This document shows positions 52,842-61,580 of a DNA stretch of 64,000 nt, in pieces. Source of the DNA: Curtobacterium sp. Leaf183 (GTDB taxonomy: Bacteria; Actinomycetota; Actinomycetes; Actinomycetales; Microbacteriaceae); NCBI RefSeq assembly GCF_001424385.1, contig NZ_LMPO01000007.1, positions 239,274 through 303,273 on the forward strand. Reading direction: 5' to 3'. Position 1 is the stretch's first letter, and each line of letters begins with the position of its first letter. Below the pieces are notes generated by a model. The model did not search any database, was not told the DNA's origin, and was given only the letters and a program-made list of their open reading frames with translations. Both the position numbers and the translations under genes were made by a program.

Positions 52842-54302
52842 ATGTTCCAGCGCATCCACCGCGTGCTGCGACCGATCGACCCCGCCGACCGCGAGTCGGG
52901 CATGTCGATCATCGAGGTCATGGTCGCCATGATGGTCTTCGCGGTGATGTCCGTGGGGATCGCCTACGGCATCGCGAACACGCTCCAGCTCACCCAGACC
53001 AGCCGCGGTCGCGAGACCGCGGTGGCACTGGCGTCCCAGGACATCGACCAGCTGCGGCAGACCGCCGCGGGCTCGACGGCGGGCATCTTCAAGGTCGTCG
53101 GCGCGGCCGGGGCCGACAACACCAAGACCATCGGCGGGGTCACCTACCAGATCGACCGCACCGTGAAGTGGGTCCAGAGCGACGGCGCGAGCGGCGCCTG
53201 CGGCACGTCGAACGGCAAGCTCGCCTACAAGAGCGTCGTCGAGAAGGTGTCGTGGCCGAACCCGCGCACCGGCACGTCGTCGACGACGGTCTCGTCGGCG
53301 ATCGCGCCGAGCGACGCGGTGACGGACCCCGGGTACGGCACGGTGATCGTCTCCGTCGTGAACGCATCCGGAGCGCCCTTCGCCGGTGTCTCCATCACGA
53401 TCACGCCGGTGAGCGGCAGCGGCGGCGCGGCGCTGTCGACCCCGGCGCTGCCCACGGACACCCAGGGCTGCTCGTACGCCGTCAACGTCGTCCCGGGCGA
53501 CTACACCGTCACGGCGACCACCGCCGGCGGCATCGACACGAGCCAGGGGCAGCCGTCCAAGCAGTCGCCGATCACGGTCAGCGCCGGGGCGAGCTCACCC
53601 GTCCCCTTCGTCTACGACACCGCGAGCCCGCTCACCCTCCAGTACGCGGCCCCCTACGGCGCGACGCTCCCCTCGAACATGGTGACGGTGCTCTCGAGTT
53701 CGGTGGGCGGTCTGGACACGGTCAAGCCGTGGGACGTGACGAACACCGCACTCGTCGTCACGTCGGCATCCAGGCCGAGCCTGCCGGTCTTCCCGTTCAC
53801 GTCCGGGTACACCGTGTACGCCGGGCCGTACTCGAACAGCACGAGTTCGAGCACCTCATGCCTCAGCCCCAACCCCGCAGCATGGACGACCCCGGGACAG
53901 ACCGGCGCGATCGGCACGAGTCCGCCGGTCGTGACGACGAGTCCGGGAAGTCCCGCGAACGCCTCGGTGATGATGGGCGTCGCGACGGTCAAGGGCGTCA
54001 AGGGCCGGTACGTCACCGCCGTCTCGTCGGCGAGTGCCGGGGCCGGCGACCCGGGGTGCTCCGCCGGCATGACGATGAACTTCCCGGTGTCGACCGGTGA
54101 CACCGCCACGATCGCGCTGCCGTTCGGGACCTGGACGATCTCCTCCGGCACCAGCTTCGGCTCGACCACCAGGAACGAGATCGCGTCGAACGCGTCGAAC
54201 GTCAAGCCGGTCACCCCGGGCAACGTCAACCAGAAGACGGCCCTCATCATCATCAACTACGACAACACGCTGACGCTCGACCCGCGCGGGCAGACCTCGT
54301 GA
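52842..54302 (+). CDS. large minor pilin (PilV-like) with beta-sandwich domain
   Basis: A 486-residue prepilin-like protein. Cleavage site 'DRESG|MSIIEVMVAMMVF' after G20, with Glu at +5 (E25). It is far longer than usual minor pilins. The middle region ('GVSITITPVSG', 'VVPGDYTVTATTAGG') resembles a Cna-B/carboxypeptidase-regulatory beta-sandwich, and the C-terminal half is Ser/Thr-rich and beta-type. This suggests a pilus-tip or adhesive subunit. An excellent AGGAGG at 52831 supports ATG at 52842. Its stop overlaps the next start (GTGA). Confidence 0.85.
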   Translation: MFQRIHRVLRPIDPADRESGMSIIEVMVAMMVFAVMSVGIAYGIANTLQLTQTSRGRETAVALASQDIDQLRQTAAGSTAGIFKVVGAAGADNTKTIGGVTYQIDRTVKWVQSDGASGACGTSNGKLAYKSVVEKVSWPNPRTGTSSTTVSSAIAPSDAVTDPGYGTVIVSVVNASGAPFAGVSITITPVSGSGGAALSTPALPTDTQGCSYAVNVVPGDYTVTATTAGGIDTSQGQPSKQSPITVSAGASSPVPFVYDTASPLTLQYAAPYGATLPSNMVTVLSSSVGGLDTVKPWDVTNTALVVTSASRPSLPVFPFTSGYTVYAGPYSNSTSSSTSCLSPNPAAWTTPGQTGAIGTSPPVVTTSPGSPANASVMMGVATVKGVKGRYVTAVSSASAGAGDPGCSAGMTMNFPVSTGDTATIALPFGTWTISSGTSFGSTTRNEIASNASNVKPVTPGNVNQKTALIIINYDNTLTLDPRGQTS

Positions 54303-55003
54303 GCGCCCTCGGTCGGCGGGTCCACGACGACCAGGCGGGCGTCTCCCTCGTCGAGGTCATCGTGGCCGTGAGCATCTCGCTCGTCATCCTGCTGGCCGTC
54401 GGCGGGTTCTTCACCGCCACCCTCCGTGCCGGCTCGACGAACACGACGTCGGACCAGAACGCCCGATCGGCGTCGATCGTCATGAACTCCGTGACGCGCT
54501 ACGTCCACGCAGCGAGCCTGGTGCCGAAGGCCGACGGGTCCTACGCCGGAGCGGTGACCCAGGCGACGGGGACGCAGCTCACCTTCACCGCCTTCATCAA
54601 CCTCGACGGCAGCAGCACGGACAACCCGGTCCAGGTGCGCTACTCCCTCAACGCCGCACGACAGCTCGTGCAGGACCAGTGGGCGGGAACGGCGACCAAC
54701 GGGTTCTGGTCCTTCCCGCCTCCGACCCAGACACCGACCCGGTCCGTGGTCCTGGGCGGCCCGGTCGCCTCGCCCACGGCGGAGGGCGACTTGCTCTTCA
54801 CGTACCTGGGGGCTGACGGCAACGCGCTCCCGACGCAGGCGGACGGAGCCCTCACGGCGTCCCAGCTCGGCAGCATCCGCGCGGTCCGCACGAACCTCGA
54901 ACTCGGTTCGACGACCGCCGGCGCATCGGGGAACACCCGCATCCAGAACACGCTGTACCTCTTCAACGTGGTCTACGGCACGAACATCGGAGCCACACCG
55001 TGA
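54299..55003 (+). CDS. minor pilin (PilW-like)
   Basis: A 234-residue prepilin-like protein. Cleavage site 'DDQAG|VSLVEVIVAVSISLV' with Glu at +5. The C-terminal domain is beta-rich without a recognised name. GTG start overlaps the previous stop, and its own stop overlaps the next start (GTGA), giving tight coupling across the minor pilins. Minor pilins usually prime pilus assembly as a tip complex. Confidence 0.85.
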   Translation: MSALGRRVHDDQAGVSLVEVIVAVSISLVILLAVGGFFTATLRAGSTNTTSDQNARSASIVMNSVTRYVHAASLVPKADGSYAGAVTQATGTQLTFTAFINLDGSSTDNPVQVRYSLNAARQLVQDQWAGTATNGFWSFPPPTQTPTRSVVLGGPVASPTAEGDLLFTYLGADGNALPTQADGALTASQLGSIRAVRTNLELGSTTAGASGNTRIQNTLYLFNVVYGTNIGATP

Positions 55004-56904
55004 TCCGCTGGATCCACGACCGCCTCGTGCGCGGGCACCAGGACGAACGCGGCATGGTCCTGGCCAACGTCATCATCTTCGGCACGGTCATGATGCTGCT
55101 GGTCGCGACCATGGTGGCCGTCTCGACGTCGGGAGCGATCAAGTCCGCGACCGACCGCAACTTCCAGAACGCCATGACGGCCGCCTACGCCGGACTGGCC
55201 GACTACCAGGCCAAGCTCTCGAACGACAACGGGTACGCGCTGTACGGCGACGCGAACGCGCAGTTCAGCAAGACCAGCGGCTCCGCGTTCACCGGCAACG
55301 ACGACAACACGGCGTTCACGAGCAGTGGGTCGACGTGGGCGCCGGTCGTCGGCTCCACGGACCAGTGGTACCGGTACGAGGTCGACAACTCGAACTACTC
55401 CGCGAAGGGCGTCCTGCGTGTCCGGGTGACCGGCAAGTCGGGCGGCAGCGTGCGCTCCCTGGTCGCGAACCTCAAGGGCGACGGGTTCATCAACTACCTG
55501 TACTTCACGAACTACGAGTCGTCCAACCCCGCGATCTCGGGGAGCTCCTGCACCACTGCCTACCAGTGGCAGTCCGGCGTGGCGAACAAGTGCCAGGCGG
55601 TGCAGTTCGCCGGGACCGACGTGCTCAACGGCCCGATCCGTTCCAACGACGTGTTCACCGCGGCGTGCTCCACCACCTTCAACGGATCGGTGGAGCAGCA
55701 CGACGCCACGGTCCGCCCGTCGAGCGGCACCTGCGGCGGCACCTTCAACGGCGGTGCCGCGTCGGCCGTGCCGTACCTGGGGCTGCCGGCGCTGAACTCG
55801 AACATGTCGCAGGAGACCCGGACGGACATCCCGTCGACGGTCCCGCGACCCGGGTGTCTGTACACGGGCCCGACCCGCGTCGCGTTCCTCGGCAACGGGA
55901 AGATGACCGTCTGGTCGCCGTGGTCGAAGGCCACGCAGATCAAGGTGAGCTCCGGGTCCGGGGCTGTCACCGCCTCGGACGACACCGCGAAGGCGGCCTC
56001 GCTCTGCGGCGCGGTCGGTGACCTGCAGAGCGCGAACGGTGCGACGATCGCCACCCTGCCCTCGAACCTGATGTACGTCCAGGACGTGCCGTCCGCTGCG
56101 AACAACGTCAACACCTGGCCGACTGGGTCGTACCCGTCGAAGTACTCCAACACGTACTGCACGACGGCGGTCTCCGTGAAGAACGGCTCCGCGACCCTGA
56201 CGCCGAACCAGGCATTCAGCAACGGCCAGGGCTTCCCCGCATCGGGGGAGTGGGTGAACGGCGGCAAGTCCTCGTCGGGCTCGACCTACCAGACCGGGTC
56301 GGCCTCGGACACGTACTCGTGCACGGCCGGCGACGTCTTCGTCAACGGCGGGTTCTCCGGCGCGATGACCATCGCGTCCTCGGGCACCATCTGGGTGACG
56401 GGCGACGTCACCTACGTCGACGGCACCGCCGACATCCTCGGTCTCGTCGGACAGAACGCGGTCGAGGTGTACAACCCGTCCAAGTGCACCTCGTACCCGA
56501 TGACCGGTTCGTGGTGGGCCGGCTCCGTGACCGACTCCTCGCGCTGCAACAGCGCCGGCGTCGGGCTCCTGAACCGCTCCGGTGGGGTGGGGATCACAGT
56601 GAGTGCGGCGATCGCCAGCAACGCCGGGACCTTCTGGAACCAGAACTACGACATCGGACCGCAGCTCGGTGTCCTCAAGGTGATCGGCTCGATCGCGCAG
56701 AACTGGCGCGGTCCCGTCGCGACCACCGGCGGCACCGGGTTCTCCAAGAACTACGTCTACGACCAGCGGCTGCTGACGACGGCGCCGCCGAAGTTCCTGC
56801 AGCCGGTGTCGACGTCCTACGGGGTCACGACGCAGATCGAGGTGCAGTCCGCGTACCAGGTGGACGGGACCTGCGCGAAGACGAGCGCCGGGGTGTGTCG
56901 ATGA
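55000..56904 (+). CDS. PilX-like protein with large extracellular domain
   Basis: A 634-residue protein. The N-terminus 'DERGMVLANVIIFGTVMMLL' looks like a pilin helix after a Gly, but lacks the Glu at +5, as in PilX-type proteins. The remaining 590 residues are extracellular, rich in Ser, Gly, Thr, Asn and Tyr, with about a dozen Cys and repeating beta-strand segments ('GDVFVNGGFSGAMTIASSGT', 'IWVTGDVTYVDGTADILG') reminiscent of beta-helix proteins. A tip adhesin is the best guess. GTG overlaps the previous stop; pilD overlaps its stop. Confidence 0.78.
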   Translation: MIRWIHDRLVRGHQDERGMVLANVIIFGTVMMLLVATMVAVSTSGAIKSATDRNFQNAMTAAYAGLADYQAKLSNDNGYALYGDANAQFSKTSGSAFTGNDDNTAFTSSGSTWAPVVGSTDQWYRYEVDNSNYSAKGVLRVRVTGKSGGSVRSLVANLKGDGFINYLYFTNYESSNPAISGSSCTTAYQWQSGVANKCQAVQFAGTDVLNGPIRSNDVFTAACSTTFNGSVEQHDATVRPSSGTCGGTFNGGAASAVPYLGLPALNSNMSQETRTDIPSTVPRPGCLYTGPTRVAFLGNGKMTVWSPWSKATQIKVSSGSGAVTASDDTAKAASLCGAVGDLQSANGATIATLPSNLMYVQDVPSAANNVNTWPTGSYPSKYSNTYCTTAVSVKNGSATLTPNQAFSNGQGFPASGEWVNGGKSSSGSTYQTGSASDTYSCTAGDVFVNGGFSGAMTIASSGTIWVTGDVTYVDGTADILGLVGQNAVEVYNPSKCTSYPMTGSWWAGSVTDSSRCNSAGVGLLNRSGGVGITVSAAIASNAGTFWNQNYDIGPQLGVLKVIGSIAQNWRGPVATTGGTGFSKNYVYDQRLLTTAPPKFLQPVSTSYGVTTQIEVQSAYQVDGTCAKTSAGVCR

Positions 56905-57731
56905 GCGAGATGGCCTTCTCCACGCTCGTGGCCGGACTGTTCGGACTGGTGATCGGGTCGTTCCTCAACGTGGTCGTCTACCGGGTGCCGGCGGGGCTGT
57001 CCGTCGTCGCACCGGCGAGCGCCTGCCCCCGATGTGACCACGCCATCCGTCGCCGGGACAACGTGCCGGTCCTCTCGTGGCTGGTGCTCCGCGGTCGCTG
57101 TCGCGACTGCGGCGCCGGCATCTCGGCACGGTACCCCGCGGTGGAACTGGGGACGGCGCTGCTCTTCGCGCTCGTCGGGGCGACCGTTGCGTCCCCCTTC
57201 GCGGGCATCGACGCGACGCAGTCGACCGGGCGGGCGATCGTGCTGGTCGCCTTCCTGTACCTGATGGCGGTCAGCGTGGCGTTGGCCCTCATCGACCTCG
57301 ACGTCCATCGGCTCCCGAACGCGATCGTCTACCCGTCGTTCATCGTCCTCCTGGTCCTCTTCGCCGGTGCGAGTGCCGTGACCGGCGACTGGGAGGCGCT
57401 CTTGCGGGCGCTCGCGGGGAGCGCCGTGCTCGGCGTCGGCTACCTGGTGCTGGCGTTCACCGCACCCAACGCGATGGGCCTCGGCGACGTGAAGCTCGCC
57501 TTCGTCCTGGGTCTCGCACTCGCGTACCTCGGATGGGGACCCCTCGCAGTGGGTGCTTTCGGAGCGTTCATGGTCGGCGGTACCGTCGCGATCGCGCTCC
57601 TCACACTCCGCCTCGTGCGGTGGCGTGGGGGCGTGCCGTTCGGTCCGTCCATGCTCACCGGTGCCTGGATCGGGATCCTGTTCGGTGACCGGCTCTGGGC
57701 GTCGTACCTCGCGCTCCTCGGCCTCGCCTGA
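56901..57731 (+). CDS. pilD: prepilin peptidase/N-methyltransferase
   Basis: Membrane aspartyl protease that removes pilin leaders and methylates the new N-terminus, 276 residues. The catalytic Asps are D132 ('LIDLDVHRLPN') and D196 ('GLGDVKLA'), 64 residues apart as in the family. The N-terminal cytoplasmic zinc-type site has two CxxC pairs ('CPRCDHAI', 'CRDCGAGI'), marking the bifunctional form. Eight helices. The ATG overlaps the previous stop. Confidence 0.95.
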   Translation: MSEMAFSTLVAGLFGLVIGSFLNVVVYRVPAGLSVVAPASACPRCDHAIRRRDNVPVLSWLVLRGRCRDCGAGISARYPAVELGTALLFALVGATVASPFAGIDATQSTGRAIVLVAFLYLMAVSVALALIDLDVHRLPNAIVYPSFIVLLVLFAGASAVTGDWEALLRALAGSAVLGVGYLVLAFTAPNAMGLGDVKLAFVLGLALAYLGWGPLAVGAFGAFMVGGTVAIALLTLRLVRWRGGVPFGPSMLTGAWIGILFGDRLWASYLALLGLA

Positions 57732-57773
57732 GCACCCGGACCTCCGCAACCGACCAGCAAGGAGACCAGCATC

Positions 57774-58826
57774 ATGGGCAAGAGCATCGTCGGCCTCGAC
57801 ATCGCCGGGTCCTCCATCCGCGCTGTCGAGGTCGCGGACGCCGACCGTGCGCGACCCACGGTCGTCCGCTTCGCCGAGGTCCCGACTCCCGAGGGGTCCG
57901 TCAGCCGGGGTGAGGTCCTCGAGCCGAACACCGTCGCGAACGCGCTCAAGCAGCTCTGGTCGATCGGCAAGTTCCGCTCCCGCGACGTGATGCTCGGGAT
58001 GGGCAACCAGCGCGTCCTCTCCCGCGACCTGACCGTGCCTCGCGCACCGCTCGCACAGATCCGCGAGAGCCTGCCGTTCCAGGTGCAGGACATGCTGCCG
58101 GTGCCGGTGGGGGACGCCATCCTCGACTTCTACCCGATCTCCGAGGGGGAGAGCGAGGGCGGCCCGGTGCTGCACGGGCTCCTCATCGCGGCGATCAAGG
58201 ACGCGGTCCTGGCGAACGTCCGAGCGGCGCAGCTGGCCGGGCTGAACACGGTCGGCGTCGACCTGATCCCGTTCGCGCTCACCCGGGTGCTCGTCGGCCG
58301 GCAGCAGCACCGCGGGACCACCGCACTCGTCCAGCTGGGGGCCGACACCACCAGCGTCGTCCTGGTGACGGACGGAACACCGCAGTTCGTCCGCATCATC
58401 CCCAGCGGCGGCAACGACATCACGAAGGCCCTCGCGAACCGCCTCGAGATCTCGTTCGAGCAGGCCGAGTCCGTGAAGCGGCACCTGGGGATCGGACGTT
58501 CTGCCCGGACCCCCGACGACGCGAGGGCGATCGCCGCGACGTTCGACGCGGTCAACGAGCTCATGGCGAGCCTCCGGAACACGATCAGCTACTTCGTGAA
58601 CACCCGACCGAGCGACGCGGTGTCCCGCATCGTCGTCACCGGCGGCGGGTCACGGCTCATCGGTCTGCGCGAGGCGCTGGCGGACTACACGCACCTGCCG
58701 GTCGAGATCGGCGCCGCCTTCGCAGGCACGAGTCTCGGGCGGACGATCCGCGACGAGGACATCGCCGAACACGGCGACACGATCGCTGTGGCCTACGGCC
58801 TCGCAGTGGGAGGCAGAGCAGCATGA
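57774..58826 (+). CDS. pilM: type IV pilus assembly protein PilM
   Basis: Actin-like cytoplasmic ATPase-fold protein that links the motors to the PilN/PilO membrane complex, 350 residues. It opens with 'KSIVGLDIAGSSIRAVEV' (phosphate-1 loop) and has 'VQLGADTTSVVLV' and 'VVTGGGSRLIGLREAL' as the remaining nucleotide-binding elements. AAGGAG precedes the ATG. pilN overlaps its stop (ATGA). Confidence 0.94.
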   Translation: MGKSIVGLDIAGSSIRAVEVADADRARPTVVRFAEVPTPEGSVSRGEVLEPNTVANALKQLWSIGKFRSRDVMLGMGNQRVLSRDLTVPRAPLAQIRESLPFQVQDMLPVPVGDAILDFYPISEGESEGGPVLHGLLIAAIKDAVLANVRAAQLAGLNTVGVDLIPFALTRVLVGRQQHRGTTALVQLGADTTSVVLVTDGTPQFVRIIPSGGNDITKALANRLEISFEQAESVKRHLGIGRSARTPDDARAIAATFDAVNELMASLRNTISYFVNTRPSDAVSRIVVTGGGSRLIGLREALADYTHLPVEIGAAFAGTSLGRTIRDEDIAEHGDTIAVAYGLAVGGRAA

Positions 58827-59548
58827 CGACCACCGATGCACGCCCGGTGACGGTTCCCGACGCCGCTCCGGAGCGGCCCCGACGGGTGCGCGGCAAGTCC
58901 GCTGCGGCGGAGGTCGGCCGTGAACCCCACGTCGACCTCCTGCCCGCCGAAGTCCACGTCGACCGGCGTGCTCGAGGGATCGCACGTCGAGCATGGCTCG
59001 GCGTCGTCCTGGCGGCCGCGGTCGTCGTCCTCGGGGCCGGTGGGGCGGTGGCACACGAGATGGCCACTGCGGCCGACCTGCGATCGGCGCAGGCCGAGAC
59101 GTCGACGCTCCTCGCGCAGCAACAGCGGTTCGCCGAGGTCCGCGCTGCTGAACAGCAGACGCAGCTGCTCCGGGCCGGACAGGCCGTGGGTGGTGCGACC
59201 GAGATCAACTGGGGCGACACGCTCACGAGTCTGCAGACGGCGCTCCCGACGGACGTCGAGATCAGCGCGATGACGATCGCCGCCGCCGACGCGACCACCC
59301 CGTTCTCCCAGTCGACCGCCGCACTCGCGCAGTCGCGCGTCGCCACCCTCAGCATCACGGTGAAGTCGCCGGAGATCCCGGCCGTCCCGGACTGGAACGA
59401 ACGCCTGTCGTCCCTCACCGGGTACCTGGACTCGTCGATCTCCTCGATCTCGTACGAGAAGGAGAAGGCCCGGTACAGCTCGGTGATCGAGCTGCAGCTC
59501 GGCGAGAAGGCATTCGACGGCAAGTACACGAAGGACGCGGACCGATGA
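58823..59548 (+). CDS. pilN: type IV pilus assembly protein PilN
   Basis: Bitopic membrane protein, 241 residues. The N-terminal cytoplasmic part contains 'HVDLLPAEV', the PilM-binding INLLP-type motif, one membrane helix follows at about 60-80, then a coiled coil and a ferredoxin-like extracellular domain. Overlaps pilM and pilO by four bases each (ATGA). Confidence 0.92.
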   Translation: MTTTDARPVTVPDAAPERPRRVRGKSAAAEVGREPHVDLLPAEVHVDRRARGIARRAWLGVVLAAAVVVLGAGGAVAHEMATAADLRSAQAETSTLLAQQQRFAEVRAAEQQTQLLRAGQAVGGATEINWGDTLTSLQTALPTDVEISAMTIAAADATTPFSQSTAALAQSRVATLSITVKSPEIPAVPDWNERLSSLTGYLDSSISSISYEKEKARYSSVIELQLGEKAFDGKYTKDADR

Positions 59549-60273
59549 ACAAGAACCGTCTCTCGCTCGTCGTCGCCCTGGCGGTGTCCGCGGTCGTCCT
59601 CGCCGGCGGCTGGTTCCTGGGCGTGCAGCCGCAGCTCGCCATGGCCTCCGCGAACGGGACCCAGCAGCAGACGATCGACGCCACCAACGGCAAGAACCGC
59701 ATCGAGCTCGCGCGACTCGCGAAGGCATTCACGACGCTCGACAGCACCAAGGCGGAGCTGTCGGGGCTACAGGCGTCGATCCCGGCGACCACCGACACGG
59801 GCCCCTTCATCCGTTCGCTCTACTCCTATGCGGAGGCGACGGACGTGCGGATCACGAGCGTGACGTTCGCCGACCCGAAGCCCTACGCACCCGAGGCGAG
59901 CGCGGCAGGGGCTCCCGCGAGCGCAGCGTCGAGCGCGACCCCGAGCGCGACCCCGAGCCCGACCGCCAGCGCGACCCCGTCGGCGCCCGCGAGTGCCGCT
60001 GCCGCGTTGCCGCAGGCGGTCCTCCCCCACAGCGACCCCGAGATCACCGGCGCGAACTTCACCGTCATCGGCGTGGACCTGTCCGTCGACGGGTCGTACG
60101 ACCAGGCGCTCGCGTTCACGAAGGCAGTCCAGGGGGGAGACCGACTGTTCCTGGTCAGCGACATCGCCGCGGCCAGCACGGACGAACTCCCGCCGATGGA
60201 CGCGCAGTCGTGGTCGCTGACCGGTGAGATCTACGTGCTCACCGATCCCTCCGCGACCCCCGCCGCAGGCTGA
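59545..60273 (+). CDS. pilO: type IV pilus assembly protein PilO
   Basis: Bitopic partner of PilN, 242 residues. One N-terminal membrane helix, a helical stretch, and a ferredoxin-like domain split by an insertion of about 30 residues made of Ala/Ser/Thr/Pro repeats ('SATPSATPSPTASATPSAPA', about residues 130-150). The insertion is probably a flexible surface linker. No PilP or secretin gene follows, as expected for a monoderm. Confidence 0.9.
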   Translation: MNKNRLSLVVALAVSAVVLAGGWFLGVQPQLAMASANGTQQQTIDATNGKNRIELARLAKAFTTLDSTKAELSGLQASIPATTDTGPFIRSLYSYAEATDVRITSVTFADPKPYAPEASAAGAPASAASSATPSATPSPTASATPSAPASAAAALPQAVLPHSDPEITGANFTVIGVDLSVDGSYDQALAFTKAVQGGDRLFLVSDIAAASTDELPPMDAQSWSLTGEIYVLTDPSATPAAG

Positions 60274-60459
60274 CCCACCCGTCCACACCACCCCTCCACA
60301 GCACCCCGCCAACTGGGGCCGTCCACACCGCGCCGGGTCCTCTTCCGCAACGCCTGTCGCTGTGCGTACGATGCTCGTGATGCCGCGTCCCGCGGCTCAC
60401 CCCACCCTCGCGAACGGCCAGCTCGATCCGGTCGTTCCTCGTCGTGCCCGGAGTCGCGC

Positions 60460-61050
60460 GTGTTGTCTGGAATCGTGGAGTTCCTCGGCTGGTTCGGAGC
60501 CGTAACCGTATTAGCTGGTTACATTCTGTTCTCGACGGGCAAGCTCCCGAACGGCCCCGTCTACCAGTTGTTCAACCTGGTCGGAGGGGTCTCGGTCGCG
60601 ATCAACGTCGCCGCCCACCACGCCGTCCCGTCCACCATCGTGAACGGGATCTGGGCGATCGTAGCGGTCGTCGTCCTGGTCCGGATGGCCAGAGCACGCC
60701 GGGCCGCCCGACGGACCGGCCTCGAGCCCACCAGAGAACTGCACGCCGAGCCGCCGGCGACGACCGCGGTGCTGCCCGTGATCGGCCCTGCCGTCCACGC
60801 GCACGACGCCGCGGCGACGGCCGTGACGGACGCCACCCCGAGCCTCCAGGACGTGCCGGCGCTCACCGAATCGGAGCGAGCCCACCGTGAGCCAGCCGCC
60901 CCGATGACCGCGAGCGTCCCCGTCATCACCGCGACCATCGCACTGGCCCTCGTCAGCGCAGCCCAGGAGCAGCACCGCGCGCAGCGCGACGCGCAGCCCG
61001 GCGCCCGGCGGGACGACCAACAGGCCACGGCCGCAGACCGCGTCGGCTGA
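60460..61050 (+). CDS. membrane protein, CBU_0592-like domain
   Basis: A 196-residue protein. Residues 1-75 contain three hydrophobic helices with the CBU_0592-like pattern ('GWFGAVTVLAGYILFSTGKL', 'LFNLVGGVSVAINVAAHHA'). The remainder is Ala/Glu/Arg-rich and probably disordered and cytoplasmic. GTG at 60460 starts the gene. A run of A/T-ending codons including a TTA leucine codon occurs at 60502-60526. Function unknown. Confidence 0.75.
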   Translation: MLSGIVEFLGWFGAVTVLAGYILFSTGKLPNGPVYQLFNLVGGVSVAINVAAHHAVPSTIVNGIWAIVAVVVLVRMARARRAARRTGLEPTRELHAEPPATTAVLPVIGPAVHAHDAAATAVTDATPSLQDVPALTESERAHREPAAPMTASVPVITATIALALVSAAQEQHRAQRDAQPGARRDDQQATAADRVG

Positions 61051-61093
61051 CCATCCGGCAGCACCCGCCCCTCCCCGGCGATACGATCACCCC

Positions 61094-61531
61094 ATGTCCC
61101 GATGGCTCGTGGCGACGATGACGTCCGTCCTCTTCATCGCCCTCGTGATCGCGGTGACCGGCTTCGAGGCGCTGCTCGCGAACGTCGAGGTCATCGCGCA
61201 GACCGACGCCACCCCCTACCTCGGCCCCGCGATGGTCGTGGGCGGCGCCGTCGTGGTGTTCATCGCGACGGCGCTCGGCGTGCGCGAGGGCAACCCCGGC
61301 GTCACCGGGCTCGTCGCCGCCGCGACCACGTACCTCGTCATGCTCGGCGTCGGCGCCGTCGGCTACGCCCTGATCCGCCGTGACGTGACGGAGCTGCTCG
61401 TCTTCCCCGCCGGCTACGCACTCGGGCCGTTCGTCGTCGGTTCGGTCGTGGTCGCGATCCTGTCCGTGGTCGGCGGTGTCACGGTCGCCAGGCACCAGCG
61501 CGACAGTCCGGGTGACGCGGGTCGTCGCTAG
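61094..61531 (+). CDS. hypothetical four-helix membrane protein
   Basis: A 145-residue protein consisting of four hydrophobic helices with short loops and a charged C-terminus. I do not recognise a family. ATG at 61094. It lies between the pilus locus and rpsL on the same strand as both. Confidence 0.72.
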   Translation: MSRWLVATMTSVLFIALVIAVTGFEALLANVEVIAQTDATPYLGPAMVVGGAVVVFIATALGVREGNPGVTGLVAAATTYLVMLGVGAVGYALIRRDVTELLVFPAGYALGPFVVGSVVVAILSVVGGVTVARHQRDSPGDAGRR

Positions 61532-61580
61532 GCTGCAGGATGCCGGAGCGCGACTCCGGCGACGACGCAACGGGGGACCG

